A stretch of DNA of 64,000 nt from Kluyvera sichuanensis (GTDB taxonomy: Bacteria > Pseudomonadota > Gammaproteobacteria > Enterobacterales > Enterobacteriaceae): positions 25,862 through 89,861 of the forward strand of contig NZ_JABBJF010000023.1 of the NCBI RefSeq assembly GCF_014218705.1, given 5' to 3'. Both the position numbers and the translations under genes were made by a program. Positions 41,566 through 51,967 of the stretch are shown piece after piece (position 1 is the stretch's first letter; the number at the start of each line of letters is the position of its first letter). Under the pieces are notes generated by a model. That model saw only the letters and a list, made by a program, of their open reading frames with translations, was not told the DNA's origin and searched no databases.

Positions 41566-42462
41566 ATGTCAACACAACCATACATTGGGCGCTTTGCCCC
41601 TTCCCCCTCCGGTGAGCTGCATTTTGGTTCGCTAATTGCCGCACTGGGAAGCTATCTACAAGCTCGTGCTCAGCAGGGCATCTGGCGCGTTCGCATCGAA
41701 GATATCGATCCCCCTCGTGAAGTTCCCGGTGCTGCAACCACCATTTTGCATCAGCTGGAACATTACGGCCTGCACTGGGACGGTGACGTTCTCTGGCAAT
41801 CACAGCGTCACGATGCCTATCGTGAAGCCCTCGCGTGGCTGAAAAGCCAGAACCTATGCTACTACTGCACCTGCACCCGTGCGCGCATCCAGAGCATCGG
41901 CGGCACCTACGATGGTCACTGCCGTGACCTCAACCACGGCCCTGAGAACGCAGCCCTGCGTCTGCGTCAGACGCATCCGGTAACCGAATTCACCGACCTG
42001 TTGCGTGGCACGATCAAGGCCGACGAACGTCTCGCTCGTGAAGATTTCATTATTCATCGTCGTGATGGTTTGTTTGCCTATAATCTCGCGGTGGTGGTCG
42101 ACGACCAGTTTCAGGGAGTCACCGAAATCGTTCGTGGCGCGGATTTGATTGAACCCACCGTGCGACAGATTTCGCTCTACCAGCAGTTTGGCTGGCAGGC
42201 ACCGGACTATATTCATCTGCCGCTGGCATTGAATGAAGAAGGTGCTAAACTTTCGAAGCAAAATCATGCACCTGCCCTACCAACCGGCGATCCGCGTCCC
42301 GTCCTTATCGAGGCGCTGCGCTTTCTAGGCCAGGATATTCCGGCGCAATGGCAGGATTTGAACACGGCAGAATTACTGCGTAATGCCGTCGCAAAATGGT
42401 CTCTGACCAAAGTGCCTGAAATGGTGAAGATCAATCCGCCATTCTCAAATGCGTTATGCTGA
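41566..42462 (+). CDS. gluQ: Glutamyl-Q tRNA(Asp) synthetase
   Basis: Paralogue of the catalytic domain of glutamyl-tRNA synthetase that attaches glutamate to queuosine at position 34 of tRNA(Asp). 298 residues (E. coli about 300) with no anticodon-binding domain. The class I HIGH motif appears as SGELHFGSL and the KMSKS-like loop as [10 protein letters not shown]. Zinc ligands are in [10 protein letters not shown] and GHCRD. Lies between the dksA terminator and pcnB. Confidence 0.95.
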   Translation: MSTQPYIGRFAPSPSGELHFGSLIAALGSYLQARAQQGIWRVRIEDIDPPREVPGAATTILHQLEHYGLHWDGDVLWQSQRHDAYREALAWLKSQNLCYYCTCTRARIQSIGGTYDGHCRDLNHGPENAALRLRQTHPVTEFTDLLRGTIKADERLAREDFIIHRRDGLFAYNLAVVVDDQFQGVTEIVRGADLIEPTVRQISLYQQFGWQAPDYIHLPLALNEEGAKLSKQNHAPALPTGDPRPVLIEALRFLGQDIPAQWQDLNTAELLRNAVAKWSLTKVPEMVKINPPFSNALC

Positions 42463-42517
42463 GCTATGATTAGCCGCTATTTTTTTGTCCCAAAGTCAGA
42501 TATTACCGAGGTGCACC

Positions 42518-43915
42518 ATTTTTACCCGAGTCGCTAATTTTTGCCGCAAGGTGCTGAGCCGTGAGGAGAGCGAGGCTGAAAACGCCGTCGCTAAACCTGC
42601 TATGACCGTTATTCCGCGCGAGCAGCACGCTATTTCACGCAAAGATATCAGCGAGAATGCCCTCAAGGTTCTTTATCGTCTGAACAAAGCAGGCTACGAG
42701 GCTTACCTCGTTGGCGGCGGCGTTCGCGACCTGCTGCTAGGCAAAAAACCAAAAGATTTCGACGTGACCACCAGCGCCACGCCTGACCAGGTTCGCAAGT
42801 TGTTCCGCAACTGCCGTCTGGTGGGCCGCCGCTTCCGTCTGGCACACGTCATGTTTGGCCCTGAAATTATCGAAGTCGCTACCTTCCGTGGTCACCACGA
42901 AGACGGCCAGTCCGATCGCACCACCTCACAGCGTGGGCAAAACGGTATGCTGCTGCGCGATAACATCTTTGGCTCCATCGAAGAAGATGCCCAGCGCCGC
43001 GACTTCACCATCAATAGCCTCTATTACAGCGTGGCGGACTTCACCGTTCGTGACTACGTTGGCGGTATGCAGGATCTGATCGACGGCGTGATCCGCCTGA
43101 TTGGCGACCCGGAAACCCGCTACCGTGAAGACCCGGTGCGTATGCTGCGCGCCGTGCGCTTTGCTGCGAAGTTGGATATGCGTATCAGCCCGGAAACCGC
43201 TGAACCAATTCCACGTCTGGCAACCTTGATGAACGACGTGCCGCCAGCGCGCCTGTTCGAAGAAGCCCTTAAGCTGCTGCAGGCAGGCTATGGTTTAGAA
43301 ACCTACAAGCTGCTGCGCGAATACAATCTGTTCCAGCCGCTGTTCCCGACCATCACCCGTTACTTCACTGAAGACGGTGATAGCCCGATGGAACGCATCA
43401 TCTCTCAGGTGCTGAAGAACACCGACACCCGCATTCATAACGATATGCGCGTTAATCCGGCGTTCCTGTTCGCCGCGATGTTCTGGTATCCGCTGCTGGA
43501 GATGGCGCAGAAAATCGCTCAGGAGAGCGGGCTGGCCTATTATGATGCCTTCGCACTGGCGATGAACGAAGTGCTGGATGAAGCCTGCCGTTCGCTGGCG
43601 ATTCCAAAACGTATTACCACGCTGGTGCGTGATATCTGGCAGCTGCAGCTACGGATGTCCCGTCGTCAGGGTAAACGCGCCTGGAAGCTGATGGAGCATC
43701 CAAAATTCCGCGCCGCTTACGACCTGCTGGCCCTACGTGCCGAAGCCGAGCACAACGGCGAGCTGCAGCGTCTGACCCAATGGTGGGGCGAGTTCCAGGT
43801 GGTTGCACCACCGGCACAGAAAGATATGCTCAACGAGCTGGGCGATGAACCAGACACCCGTCGTCGCCATCGCCGTCCGCGCAAACGCGCGCCGCGCCGT
43901 GAGGGCAGTGCGTGA
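42518..43915 (+). CDS. pcnB: Poly(A) polymerase I, predicted to start at AUU
   Basis: Adds 3' poly(A) tails that promote RNA decay; controls ColE1-type plasmid copy number. E. coli pcnB begins at a rare AUU codon that keeps expression low. Here the same context is present: GAGGTGCACC followed by ATT TTT ACC CGA (start 42518-42520), giving 465 residues, the E. coli length. The open frame reaches upstream to a TTG at 42485, but that codon lacks a ribosome site. Nucleotidyltransferase motif [19 protein letters not shown] and the Arg-rich C-terminal tail are intact. The stop overlaps folK by four bases. Confidence 0.96.
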   Translation: MFTRVANFCRKVLSREESEAENAVAKPAMTVIPREQHAISRKDISENALKVLYRLNKAGYEAYLVGGGVRDLLLGKKPKDFDVTTSATPDQVRKLFRNCRLVGRRFRLAHVMFGPEIIEVATFRGHHEDGQSDRTTSQRGQNGMLLRDNIFGSIEEDAQRRDFTINSLYYSVADFTVRDYVGGMQDLIDGVIRLIGDPETRYREDPVRMLRAVRFAAKLDMRISPETAEPIPRLATLMNDVPPARLFEEALKLLQAGYGLETYKLLREYNLFQPLFPTITRYFTEDGDSPMERIISQVLKNTDTRIHNDMRVNPAFLFAAMFWYPLLEMAQKIAQESGLAYYDAFALAMNEVLDEACRSLAIPKRITTLVRDIWQLQLRMSRRQGKRAWKLMEHPKFRAAYDLLALRAEAEHNGELQRLTQWWGEFQVVAPPAQKDMLNELGDEPDTRRRHRRPRKRAPRREGSA

Positions 43916-44391
43916 CCGTTGCCTATATCGCCATCGGCAGCAACCTCGCCTCTCCGCTGGAGCAGGTGAACGCTGCCGTTGAGGCGCTCAATGCGATCCC
44001 GGAAAGCCGGGTCGCTGCCGTCTCTGCGTTCTACCGCACCCCGCCGCTCGGCCCACAGGATCAGCCAGATTACCTGAACGCCGCCGTGGCGCTGGAAACC
44101 GCGCTCGCCGCCGATGTGCTGCTTAGCCATACCCAGCGTATCGAACTGCAGCAGGGGCGTCAGCGCAAAGCCGAACGCTGGGGGCCGCGTACCCTCGATT
44201 TAGACATCATGCTGTTTGGCCAGGATATTATTCATACCGATAATCTGACCGTCCCGCACTACGACATGTACAACCGCGGCTTTATGCTGTGGCCGCTGTT
44301 CGAAATTGCCCCAACGCTTATCTTCCCGGATGGCGTCAGCCTGCGTCAGCGCCTTGATGCACTGGCGGAAAACTGCCCTGCGCGCTGGTAG
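43912..44391 (+). CDS. folK: 6-hydroxymethyl-7,8-dihydropterin pyrophosphokinase
   Basis: Transfers pyrophosphate from ATP to hydroxymethyl-dihydropterin in folate synthesis. The GTG start overlaps the pcnB stop (GTGA). 159 residues as in E. coli. The family signature [15 protein letters not shown] contains the metal-binding aspartates; [14 protein letters not shown] is the N-terminal block. In E. coli fimbrial genes follow; here panB comes 118 bp later. Confidence 0.96.
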   Translation: MTVAYIAIGSNLASPLEQVNAAVEALNAIPESRVAAVSAFYRTPPLGPQDQPDYLNAAVALETALAADVLLSHTQRIELQQGRQRKAERWGPRTLDLDIMLFGQDIIHTDNLTVPHYDMYNRGFMLWPLFEIAPTLIFPDGVSLRQRLDALAENCPARW

Positions 44392-44509
44392 CGCCCCTCC
44401 CTTTTTTAGCGATCCCTGCGCTACCTGGTATCGTTTGCCTAAAGTCATTGCCCCCCTGATTTCGGCTGTTAGAATGCCGGGTAATACGATCTTACCATCA
44501 GGGATTATT

Positions 44510-45301
44510 ATGAAACCGACCACCATCGCTTTATTGCAGAAATGCAAACAAGAGAAAAAACGCTTCGCGACTATCACGGCATACGACTACAGCTTTGCCA
44601 AACTGTTCGCAGACGAAGGCATCAACGTGATGCTGGTTGGCGACTCTCTTGGCATGACCGTGCAGGGCCACGATTCCACGCTGCCGGTGACCGTTGAAGA
44701 CATCGCCTACCACACTCGCGCCGTTCGTCGCGGTGCGCCACACTGCCTGCTGCTGTCCGATCTGCCGTTTATGGCCTACGCCACGCCGGAACAGGCGTTT
44801 GAAAACGCCGCAGCGGTCATGCGTGCTGGCGCCAATATGGTCAAGATTGAAGGCGGCGCCTGGCTGGTTGATACCGTGAAAATGCTGACCGACCGCGCCG
44901 TACCGGTATGCGGTCACCTGGGGCTGACGCCACAGTCGGTCAACATCTTCGGCGGCTATAAGGTGCAGGGCCGCGGTGACGCCGGTCAGGTTCTGCTCGA
45001 CGATGCGCTGGCGCTGGAAGCCGCAGGCGCGCAGCTGCTGGTGCTGGAGTGCGTACCGGTTGAACTGGCAAAACGTGTCACCGAAGCACTGTCGATTCCG
45101 GTTATCGGCATCGGTGCTGGCAACGTCACCGACGGGCAGATCCTCGTGATGCACGATGCGTTCGGCATCACCGGCGGCCATATTCCTAAATTTGCCAAAA
45201 ACTTCCTCGCCGAAGCGGGCGACATGCGCGCCGCGGTACGGCAGTATATGGCGGAAGTCGAGTCCGGGGCGTATCCGGGCGAAGAACATAGTTTCCATTA
45301 A
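44510..45301 (+). CDS. panB: 3-methyl-2-oxobutanoate hydroxymethyltransferase
   Basis: First committed step of pantothenate synthesis: transfers a hydroxymethyl group from 5,10-methylene-THF to alpha-ketoisovalerate. The ATG at 44510 ([20 protein letters not shown]) gives 263 residues, one short of E. coli; the frame extends upstream through the folK end but without homology. TIM-barrel motifs [20 protein letters not shown] and [19 protein letters not shown] are intact. It needs the folate pool fed by the folK upstream. panC follows after 11 bp. Confidence 0.97.
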   Translation: MKPTTIALLQKCKQEKKRFATITAYDYSFAKLFADEGINVMLVGDSLGMTVQGHDSTLPVTVEDIAYHTRAVRRGAPHCLLLSDLPFMAYATPEQAFENAAAVMRAGANMVKIEGGAWLVDTVKMLTDRAVPVCGHLGLTPQSVNIFGGYKVQGRGDAGQVLLDDALALEAAGAQLLVLECVPVELAKRVTEALSIPVIGIGAGNVTDGQILVMHDAFGITGGHIPKFAKNFLAEAGDMRAAVRQYMAEVESGAYPGEEHSFH

Positions 45302-45312
45302 GGAGTCATGTT

Positions 45313-46161
45313 GTGCTGATTATTGAAACCCTGCCGCTGCTGCGCCAGCATATCCGTCGTCTGCGTCAGGAAGGTAAGCGCGTTGCGCTGGTTCCCACCA
45401 TGGGCAACCTGCACGACGGCCATATGACGCTGGTTGAAGAAGCCAAAACCCGTGCGGACGTAGTGGTAGTCAGCATCTTCGTTAACCCGATGCAGTTCGA
45501 CCGTGTCGAAGACCTGGCGCGCTACCCGCGTACGCTGCAGGAAGACTGCGAGAAGCTGAACAAACGTAAAGTCGATTTCGTTTTTGCGCCGTCGGAAGCG
45601 GAAATCTATCCGCAGGGTACCGAAAGCCAGACCTTCGTCGACGTACCGGGCCTTTCGACTATGCTGGAAGGCGCGAGCCGTCCGGGCCACTTCCGCGGCG
45701 TATCGACCATCGTCAGCAAGCTGTTCAACCTGATCCAGCCGGATATCGCCTGCTTCGGTGAGAAAGACTTCCAGCAGCTAGCGTTGATCCGCAAGATGGT
45801 GGCCGATCTTGGCTACGACATTGAGATCGTCGGCGTGCCGATTATCCGCGCCAAAGACGGTCTGGCGCTCAGCTCCCGCAACGGTTACCTCACCGCCGAG
45901 CAGCGTAAAATCGCGCCGGGTCTGTACAAGGTGATGAGCCGCGTGGCGGAAAAACTGAAGGCCGGTGAGCGTGATCAGGGAGAGATGATTGCTATCGCCG
46001 AGCAGGAGCTGAACGAGAAAGGCTTCCGCGCCGATGATATCCAGATTCGCGATGCGGATACCCTGCTCGACCTGACCGACAGCAGCAAACGCGCGGTGAT
46101 CCTGATGGCGGCTTGGCTGGGCCAGGCACGTCTGATTGATAACCAGAGCGTTGAGCTGTAA
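45313..46161 (+). CDS. panC: Pantoate--beta-alanine ligase (pantothenate synthetase)
   Basis: ATP-dependent condensation of pantoate and beta-alanine. 282 residues starting at GTG 45313, preceded by AAGGAG; E. coli panC also starts with GTG. Nucleotidyltransferase motifs: [14 protein letters not shown] (HIGH-like), [13 protein letters not shown] for the substrates, and the KMSKS-like [10 protein letters not shown]. Its beta-alanine substrate comes from PanD, encoded just downstream beyond a BIME. Confidence 0.97.
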   Translation: MLIIETLPLLRQHIRRLRQEGKRVALVPTMGNLHDGHMTLVEEAKTRADVVVVSIFVNPMQFDRVEDLARYPRTLQEDCEKLNKRKVDFVFAPSEAEIYPQGTESQTFVDVPGLSTMLEGASRPGHFRGVSTIVSKLFNLIQPDIACFGEKDFQQLALIRKMVADLGYDIEIVGVPIIRAKDGLALSSRNGYLTAEQRKIAPGLYKVMSRVAEKLKAGERDQGEMIAIAEQELNEKGFRADDIQIRDADTLLDLTDSSKRAVILMAAWLGQARLIDNQSVEL

Positions 46162-46173
46162 TTTCCGAGCCCG

Positions 46174-46246
46174 CCCCGGCGGCGCTGCGCTTGGCCGGGC
46201 GATAATCGGGTAGCCCGGACGAGGTGCGTTAGCACCGACTCCGGGG
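46174..46246. repeat. BIME between panC and panD
   Basis: Inverted REP units CCCCGGCGGCGCTGCGCTTG... (46174-46200) and GTAGCCCGGACGAGGTGCGT...CCGGGG (46210-46246). In E. coli a transposase-like gene (rpnC) lies in this interval; here the 259 bp hold only the BIME and presumably the panD promoter. Confidence 0.85.
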
Positions 46247-46420
46247 GCATTCTGCAAAACGATACCGTTTGCAGTAGGTTATGCGTGACGATGCGCAATT
46301 AATCGTAAGCAAGGTTAATCGCATATGGACACCTGGTATAAATCGGGCAATACTGCCTGCGAAATTTCTCAAAGCAGTCGCGAACTGCTTTGTTTCCGTT
46401 AAGAATTAAAGGTAGACGCT

Positions 46421-46801
46421 ATGATTCGCACAATGCTGCAGGGCAAACTCCACCGCGTGAAAGTGACGCATGCCGACCTGCACTATGAAGGCTCCTGCGC
46501 GATTGACCAGGACTTCCTCGACGCCGCCGGTATTCTGGAAAACGAAGCCATTGATATCTGGAACGTAAACAACGGCAAGCGTTTCTCCACCTACGCCATC
46601 GCGGCTGAACGCGGTTCTAAAATCATCTCCGTCAACGGCGCTGCGGCGCACAACGCTGACGTAGGCGATATCGTGATCATCGCGAGCTTTGTCACCATGA
46701 GTGATGAAGAAGCCCGTACCTGGCGCCCGAACGTGGCTTACTTCGAAGGCGACAACGAGATGAAACGCACCGCGAAAGCGATCCCGGTTCAGGTTGCGTA
46801 A
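46421..46801 (+). CDS. panD: Aspartate 1-decarboxylase (pyruvoyl-dependent)
   Basis: Makes beta-alanine for pantothenate. The 126-residue proenzyme self-cleaves between Gly24 and Ser25 ([10 protein letters not shown]), creating the pyruvoyl group; both residues are present. Other conserved parts include [14 protein letters not shown] and [12 protein letters not shown]. Processing in enterobacteria requires PanM (PanZ), which is encoded elsewhere. Ends in a strong terminator shared with yadE. Confidence 0.97.
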   Translation: MIRTMLQGKLHRVKVTHADLHYEGSCAIDQDFLDAAGILENEAIDIWNVNNGKRFSTYAIAAERGSKIISVNGAAAHNADVGDIVIIASFVTMSDEEARTWRPNVAYFEGDNEMKRTAKAIPVQVA

Positions 46802-46804
46802 TGC

Positions 46805-46832
46805 CAAGCGCTCCGTCACGGCGGAGCGCTTG
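46805..46832. terminator. Terminator between panD and yadE
   Basis: Perfect 11-base stem CAAGCGCTCCG (46805-46815) / CGGAGCGCTTG (46822-46832), followed by TTT on the plus strand. It abuts the yadE stop codon at 46834. Confidence 0.85.
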
Positions 46833-46833
46833 T

Positions 46834-48063
46834 TTACCCTTGCGGTTGGTTGCTGATTAACCGCGACATCGTCTCCAGCGAATCCGTCCGCAGAATATAC
46901 AGACGCTTCAACAGCATCGGATTATCTCCCGGCTTCACCTTTCCCTTCACCGTCGTCACTGCTAAATGAAAACCGGCATCGCCCGCTGCCTGTATCGCCG
47001 TCGCGTTATAGCCACCAAACGGGTATGAGAGGTACAGCACGTGCGGATTGAACTGCGACAATGCCCGTCGCGAGTGCGCAAAATCAAACAGGATATTGTG
47101 ATAGCTACGGCTCAGCAGAATTGGCCGACGCTGCGCATCCACCCGGTGCAGGAAGTGGGTGTGTGACTGGAAATCAAAGACGTCTTTAATCTCTTCCAGC
47201 TCGGAAACGCTCATAAACTGCAGCGACTTCGGCGCCCACTTCTGCGGGTGGCGCTTAATACGCGAGGTGATAATAAACGCCGTAGCTTTAAAGCCGTATT
47301 GCTTGAGTATCGGGTAGGCGTAGCGGCTGACCGACTTTAGCCCATCATCGAAGGTAATCACCACCGCGCGGGCAGGTAAATTGGTACGGTTATGGACGTA
47401 ATCCTCAAGCTGATACATGGTCAGCGTGGTATAGCCCATATCGCGTAGCCAGGTCATCTGGTTGCTAAAGGCGCGCACCGAGGTGGTGGTAGAGGTATGA
47501 CGAAAACGGGTGTTCTCTTCATCGCGCAGAATATGGTGATAGGTGATGACCGGAATACCGTTATCCACCTGGGCATCCAGCGCGCTGATATAGGCCAGGC
47601 GTTCACCGATGCGAATCTGATACCAGGTCTGATTGAGGCGGTCTTTCAGCTTGTTGATAACCGGATAGCGCAGGTTCTCCGCCAGCGTACCGAACGGCGC
47701 GCTGCCGATATCCGGGGCGTTGTAGACAGGCGTATCTTTCCAGGTGACCAGGTTCTGATTGCTCAGCGGCTTGTTTAAATCGCCCAGACCATCCTCAACG
47801 CGCTGCTTCCCCTGTACCGGCTCAAGGTGCCCCTTATCGATAAAGCCTTTACCGAAACCGAAGCTAAAGGTGTAGTAATCTTCCACGTCCGGCTCAATGG
47901 CGATAATTTGCCCGGCGCGAAGGTTGCCAACGGTCATGGTTTTATTACCGATACGCGCCCAGATGGCGGCGTCTTCCGTCGTCTGCATATAGCGGGTGGG
48001 CAACGCAGCAGCGACGCTACCAGCGAGGAAAAACAGCAGGAAAACAACCGAACGTATAGCCAT
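46834..48063 (-). CDS. yadE: Polysaccharide deacetylase family protein YadE
   Basis: Exported (signal peptide to about residue 19, AGSVAAALP) predicted NodB-type carbohydrate esterase. 409 residues as in E. coli. An N-terminal region of about 160 residues of unknown fold is followed by the deacetylase domain with the metal aspartate motif [11 protein letters not shown] and the histidine motif [29 protein letters not shown] is the C-terminal catalytic segment. The substrate is unknown. Confidence 0.9.
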   Translation of the reverse strand: MAIRSVVFLLFFLAGSVAAALPTRYMQTTEDAAIWARIGNKTMTVGNLRAGQIIAIEPDVEDYYTFSFGFGKGFIDKGHLEPVQGKQRVEDGLGDLNKPLSNQNLVTWKDTPVYNAPDIGSAPFGTLAENLRYPVINKLKDRLNQTWYQIRIGERLAYISALDAQVDNGIPVITYHHILRDEENTRFRHTSTTTSVRAFSNQMTWLRDMGYTTLTMYQLEDYVHNRTNLPARAVVITFDDGLKSVSRYAYPILKQYGFKATAFIITSRIKRHPQKWAPKSLQFMSVSELEEIKDVFDFQSHTHFLHRVDAQRRPILLSRSYHNILFDFAHSRRALSQFNPHVLYLSYPFGGYNATAIQAAGDAGFHLAVTTVKGKVKPGDNPMLLKRLYILRTDSLETMSRLISNQPQG

Positions 48064-48126
48064 GAGCAGTAACCGAAGCGGGAAACGACTCTACTATTGT
48101 AACAAAAGCGCCATCAATACCAATGT

Positions 48127-48567
48127 TTAAGACTCATACAGGTCGTGTAGCAGAACAAACGGCGGGTTTTTCTGCTGCTGATGCCACAGGCTGGTCACTC
48201 CGGGCGAACCCAGCGTCACAATGCGATCGCGAAAGTCACTGCTGCTGAGGGAATCCCGCAGAGGAATCATTTGCTCGATTAATGAATAGTGGATACCCGC
48301 GATCACTTCGCAACCGCTGTGCTTATGGCTCATCAGCGCCGCCACGCGATAGGGAGCCGCGCCCGCGCTATCGGTGAGAAAGATAACTCCGTCGCCGGAA
48401 TCAGTCTGATGCAGCGCGTCACACATCATGCGGCTGAGCATATTTGAACTCTGGCCTCGCCAGTAATTGACTGCCCGGCACTGTGGCAGCGGCCCATATT
48501 TTTTTTCCAGACGATCCAGCAATTCCTGTGCTTTGTCGTCATGGCAGGAAATGACCCAACCTAACAT
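48127..48567 (-). CDS. yadI: PTS mannose-family IIA-like protein YadI
   Basis: Cytosolic 146-residue protein of the mannose/sorbose IIA family. The candidate phospho-histidine is H9 in GWVISCHDDKAQEL, and the conserved VIFLTDSAGAAPYR loop follows. No IIB, IIC or IID partner is encoded nearby, so it is an orphan; it may be regulatory or borrow partners. Length and location match E. coli. Confidence 0.88.
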   Translation of the reverse strand: MLGWVISCHDDKAQELLDRLEKKYGPLPQCRAVNYWRGQSSNMLSRMMCDALHQTDSGDGVIFLTDSAGAAPYRVAALMSHKHSGCEVIAGIHYSLIEQMIPLRDSLSSSDFRDRIVTLGSPGVTSLWHQQQKNPPFVLLHDLYES

Positions 48568-48640
48568 CGCTTACCTCCTTAGCAGGCAAGCAGTTTAGCT
48601 GAGCAATCAATAAATAGGGGTGATGACTGTCAAAGAACGG

Positions 48641-48666
48641 TTCCCGGCAGGTTTACCTGCCGGGAA
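48641..48666 (-). terminator. Hairpin after yadH
   Basis: Perfect 11-base stem TTCCCGGCAGG / CCTGCCGGGAA, 11 bases after the yadH stop, with only a weak T-rich stretch on the minus strand. A likely 3' end stabiliser or weak terminator. Confidence 0.6.
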
Positions 48667-48677
48667 ATGCAGCACGA

Positions 48678-49448
48678 TTAGCTGCGCAGGCCGCGACCGC
48701 GCTGGATGAGGTACCAGCACAGCAGGTAAAACGCCGCGATGAACACCACCAGCACGCCAAACGTGGTGACCAGCGGGACATCGTTAATGCCGAGGAAGCC
48801 GTAGCGGAAGCCGCTAATCATGTAGACGATCGGGTTCAGGTGCGACAGCCCCTGCCAGAACGGTGGCAGCAGCGTCAGCGAGTAGAACACCCCACCGAGG
48901 TAGGTCAACGGCGTCAGCACGAAGGTAGGGATCAGGCTGATGTCATCGAAGGTCTTGGCGAAGACCGCGTTAAGCAGGCCGGCAAGCGAGAACAGCACCG
49001 CGGTGAGGATCAGCGTCAACGCCACGAATACCCACGAGTGAACCTGGAACGGCACGAAGAACAGCGAAATCGCCGTCACCAGAATCCCCACGCACAGGCC
49101 GCGCGCCACGCCACCGCCGACAAACCCTGCGATGATAACGTGCGTTGGCACCGGTGCCACCAGCAACTCTTCAATGTTGCGCTGGAACTTGGCGCTAAAG
49201 AACGACGAAGCCACGTTGGCGTAGGCGTTGGTGATCACCGCCATCATGATCAGGCCTGGCACGATAAACTGCATATAGGTAAAGCCGTGCATTTCACCGA
49301 TACGGGAGCCGATCAGGTTGCCGAAAATAATAAAGTACAGCGTCATGGTGATGACGGGCGGCACCAGCGTCTGGATCCAGATACGCATAAAGCGGTGAAT
49401 CTCTTTCGCCCAGATGCTTTTCAGCGCAACCCAGTAAAGCTGCATCAT
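48678..49448 (-). CDS. yadH: ABC-2 type exporter permease YadH
   Basis: Integral membrane half of a predicted ABC exporter with YadG. 256 residues, six hydrophobic helices, ABC-2 signature region LTPLTYLGGVFYSLTLLPPF. The ATG overlaps the yadG stop (ATGA), giving tight coupling. The transported substrate is not known. Length equals E. coli YadH. Confidence 0.92.
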   Translation of the reverse strand: MMQLYWVALKSIWAKEIHRFMRIWIQTLVPPVITMTLYFIIFGNLIGSRIGEMHGFTYMQFIVPGLIMMAVITNAYANVASSFFSAKFQRNIEELLVAPVPTHVIIAGFVGGGVARGLCVGILVTAISLFFVPFQVHSWVFVALTLILTAVLFSLAGLLNAVFAKTFDDISLIPTFVLTPLTYLGGVFYSLTLLPPFWQGLSHLNPIVYMISGFRYGFLGINDVPLVTTFGVLVVFIAAFYLLCWYLIQRGRGLRS

Positions 49449-50371
49449 GCGCGATCTCCTTGTTTTTCATGAACCAGCGACACAAACAGCTCTTCAAGGC
49501 GGTTCGCTTTGTTACGCATACTCAGTACCTGAATACCCTGCGCACTCAACTGCGCAAAGACGCTGTTAATCCCCTGCTCGCGCAGCACTTCCACTTCCAG
49601 CGTCGAGGTATCCACCAGCGTGTGCTTGTACCCTTCGAGCTTCGGCAGCGGACTTTTTGGCGCCAGGTCGAGAATAAAGGTTTCAGACTTCAGCTTGGAG
49701 AGCAGCGCTTTCATCGAGGTGTTTTCTACCAGCTCACCGCGCTGGATGATGCCGATATTGCGGCACAGCATTTCTGCTTCTTCCAGGTAGTGAGTGGTCA
49801 GAATGATGGTGGTGCCTTTATCGTTGAGATCTTTGAGGAATCCCCACATAGAGCGACGCAGTTCAATGTCTACGCCCGCAGTCGGTTCATCAAGGATCAG
49901 CAGCTTCGGCTCGTGCATCAGCGCGCGGGCAATCATCAGACGACGCTTCATCCCGCCGGAGAGCATCCGCGCACGTTCGTTGCGTTTTTCCCACAAATCG
50001 AGCTGCTTCAGGTATTTTTCGCTGCGGATGACCGCTTCTTTATGTTCAACGCCGTAGTAGCCTGCCTGGTTCACCACGATTTGCTGCACGGTTTCAAACG
50101 GGTTGAAGTTGAACTCCTGCGGCACCAGCCCCAGCTGACGTTTGGCGTTGACCACATCTTTTTGCAGGTCATAACCAAATACGCTCACGCGTCCGGAGGT
50201 TTTGTTCACCAGCGAACTGATAATCCCGATGGTCGTCGATTTACCCGCCCCGTTCGGCCCCAGAAGCGCGTAGAAATCACCGGCTTCGACTTGCAGATCG
50301 ATCCCACGCAGCGCCTGTACGCCACCAGGATAGGTCTTTGTCAGTTGCTCTAATTCCAGTGCAATGGTCAT
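49445..50371 (-). CDS. yadG: ABC exporter ATP-binding protein YadG
   Basis: ATPase partner of YadH. Walker A LGPNGAGKST, signature LSGGMKRRLM, Walker B LLILDEPTAGVD, and the H-loop in IILTTHYLEEAE. 308 residues, typical of DrrA/NodI-like exporters with an extra C-terminal domain of about 80 residues. Divergent from can; the shared intergenic of about 100 bp must hold both promoters. Confidence 0.93.
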   Translation of the reverse strand: MTIALELEQLTKTYPGGVQALRGIDLQVEAGDFYALLGPNGAGKSTTIGIISSLVNKTSGRVSVFGYDLQKDVVNAKRQLGLVPQEFNFNPFETVQQIVVNQAGYYGVEHKEAVIRSEKYLKQLDLWEKRNERARMLSGGMKRRLMIARALMHEPKLLILDEPTAGVDIELRRSMWGFLKDLNDKGTTIILTTHYLEEAEMLCRNIGIIQRGELVENTSMKALLSKLKSETFILDLAPKSPLPKLEGYKHTLVDTSTLEVEVLREQGINSVFAQLSAQGIQVLSMRNKANRLEELFVSLVHEKQGDRA

Positions 50372-50473
50372 AGATTTTTGCTTACCTTACATTCTGATAC
50401 TTGATATTTAGTTTTAATAAATCAGGAGTTGCCCTATATTAGCCCAACGCACTTCACTTGGTTACAAGCCTCC

Positions 50474-51136
50474 ATGAAAGACATTGATACACTCATCAGC
50501 AATAACGCACTATGGTCAAAAATGCTGAGAGAAGAGGATCCCGGCTTTTTTGCGACACTGTCGCAAGCGCAAAAACCCCGTTTTTTATGGATTGGATGTT
50601 CTGACAGCCGCGTCCCTGCCGAACGTCTGACCGGGCTTGAGCCTGGCGAACTGTTCGTCCACCGTAACGTCGCAAACCTGGTTATCCACACCGATCTCAA
50701 CTGCCTTTCCGTGGTGCAGTATGCCGTTGATGTGCTGGAAGTTGAACACATTATTATCTGTGGCCACTACGGCTGCGGTGGTGTTCAGGCGGCGGTTGAA
50801 AACCCAGAGCTGGGGTTAATCGACAACTGGCTGCTGCACATTCGCGATATCTGGTTCAAACATAGTTCATTGCTGGGCGAGATGCCGCCGGAACGTCGCA
50901 TGGATACGCTATGCGAGCTGAACGTGATGGAGCAGGTTTATAACCTGGGCCACTCGACGATTATGCAATCGGCATGGAAACGTGGGCAGAAGGTGATGAT
51001 TCACGGTTGGGCGTACGGTATTCACGACGGCCTGCTGCGCGATCTTGATGTGACCGCTGTCAGCCGCGAAACCCTCGAGCAGCGTTACCGCCACGGAATT
51101 TCCAACCTCAAGTTAAAGCACATCAATCATAAGTAA
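50474..51136 (+). CDS. can: Beta-class carbonic anhydrase
   Basis: Cytosolic zinc enzyme that interconverts CO2 and bicarbonate; essential for growth in air in E. coli. The ATG at 50474 ([14 protein letters not shown]) gives 220 residues as in E. coli; the frame extends 15 codons upstream without homology. Zinc ligands in IGCSDSRVP (Cys and Asp) and [11 protein letters not shown] (His and Cys). BIME follows, then convergent hpt. Confidence 0.97.
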   Translation: MKDIDTLISNNALWSKMLREEDPGFFATLSQAQKPRFLWIGCSDSRVPAERLTGLEPGELFVHRNVANLVIHTDLNCLSVVQYAVDVLEVEHIIICGHYGCGGVQAAVENPELGLIDNWLLHIRDIWFKHSSLLGEMPPERRMDTLCELNVMEQVYNLGHSTIMQSAWKRGQKVMIHGWAYGIHDGLLRDLDVTAVSRETLEQRYRHGISNLKLKHINHK

Positions 51137-51151
51137 GGGAAATCATCCCTT

Positions 51152-51218
51152 GTCGCCCGGCCGAACGCCGTGACGCCGGGCATGTCCCGGAGTCGGCGTT
51201 CCGCCTCGTCCGGGCTAC
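51152..51218. repeat. BIME between can and hpt
   Basis: GTCGCCCGGCCGAACGCCGTGACGCCGGG followed by CCCGGAGTCGGCG...TCCGGGCTAC, a pair of inverted REP units between two convergent genes. Confidence 0.85.
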
Positions 51219-51226
51219 CTGCAAAC

Positions 51227-51763
51227 TTACTCGTCTAACAGCACCACTTTGCCAACGTATGGCAGATGGCGATAACGCTGAGCGTAATCAATACCATAAC
51301 CCACCACGAATTCGTCCGGGATGGAGAAGCCGACAAACTCAACCGGCACTTCAACTTCGCGACGGGTTGGTTTATCCAGCAGCGTACAAATTGCCAGTGA
51401 CTTCGGCTCACGCAGGCTCAGAATCTCACGCACTTTCGACAGGGTGTTGCCGGAGTCGATGATGTCTTCAACGATCAGCACGTCTTTACCGCGGATATCT
51501 TCATCGAGATCTTTGAGGATTTTCACATCGCGGGTGGTGGACATACCGCTGCCATAGCTGGATGCCGTCATAAAATCGACTTCGTGCGGAACCTGTACTT
51601 CACGGCACAGATCAGCCATGAACATGAACGAGCCGCGCAGCAGACCGACTAACACCATTTCGCTACCGCTGTCTTTATAACGCTCGTTAATCAGACGACC
51701 CAGTTCAGCGATACGCGCCTTGATCTCCGCTTCCGGGATCATCACTTCAACAGTATGTTTCAT
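51227..51763 (-). CDS. hpt: Hypoxanthine phosphoribosyltransferase
   Basis: Purine salvage: hypoxanthine (and guanine) plus PRPP to IMP (GMP). 178 residues as in E. coli Hpt. PRPP-binding motif [17 protein letters not shown]; base-contact loop [15 protein letters not shown]. On the minus strand upstream there is an extended -10, TGGTATACT (51842-51850 region), as candidate promoter. Divergent from gcd. Confidence 0.96.
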   Translation of the reverse strand: MKHTVEVMIPEAEIKARIAELGRLINERYKDSGSEMVLVGLLRGSFMFMADLCREVQVPHEVDFMTASSYGSGMSTTRDVKILKDLDEDIRGKDVLIVEDIIDSGNTLSKVREILSLREPKSLAICTLLDKPTRREVEVPVEFVGFSIPDEFVVGYGIDYAQRYRHLPYVGKVVLLDE

Positions 51764-51892
51764 TTAACTAACCACATGATTTTAAATGTAAATCACTCAA
51801 CCCGTTAACCCAGAGCCGCGAGGTTGATCAGCAAGCGTGAAAGTATACCAGCAAAACGATTGACGCGGCTAATTCGATAATAAAGCTCAATT

Positions 51893-51926
51893 TGTGATTT
51901 CGATCACACTTGTTAAATCCTATAAT
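51893..51926 (+). promoter_or_regulatory. CRP site and promoter of gcd
   Basis: TGTGATTTCGATCACA (51893-51908) is a perfect TGTGA-N6-TCACA palindrome. A perfect -10 TATAAT lies at 51921-51926. The -35 position (51898-51903) falls inside the CRP site, so CRP binding would compete with RNA polymerase. That geometry suggests repression by cAMP-CRP. Confidence 0.75.
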
Positions 51927-51967
51927 GAAATGAAAGCAATAATTAACAAACTAACGGACACTTTTCT

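Noticed and set aside
42485..42517. Longer pcnB from an upstream TTG
   Set aside because: No ribosome-binding site in front of the TTG, and the extra 11 residues are not part of the family; the AUU site with GAGGTG matches E. coli.
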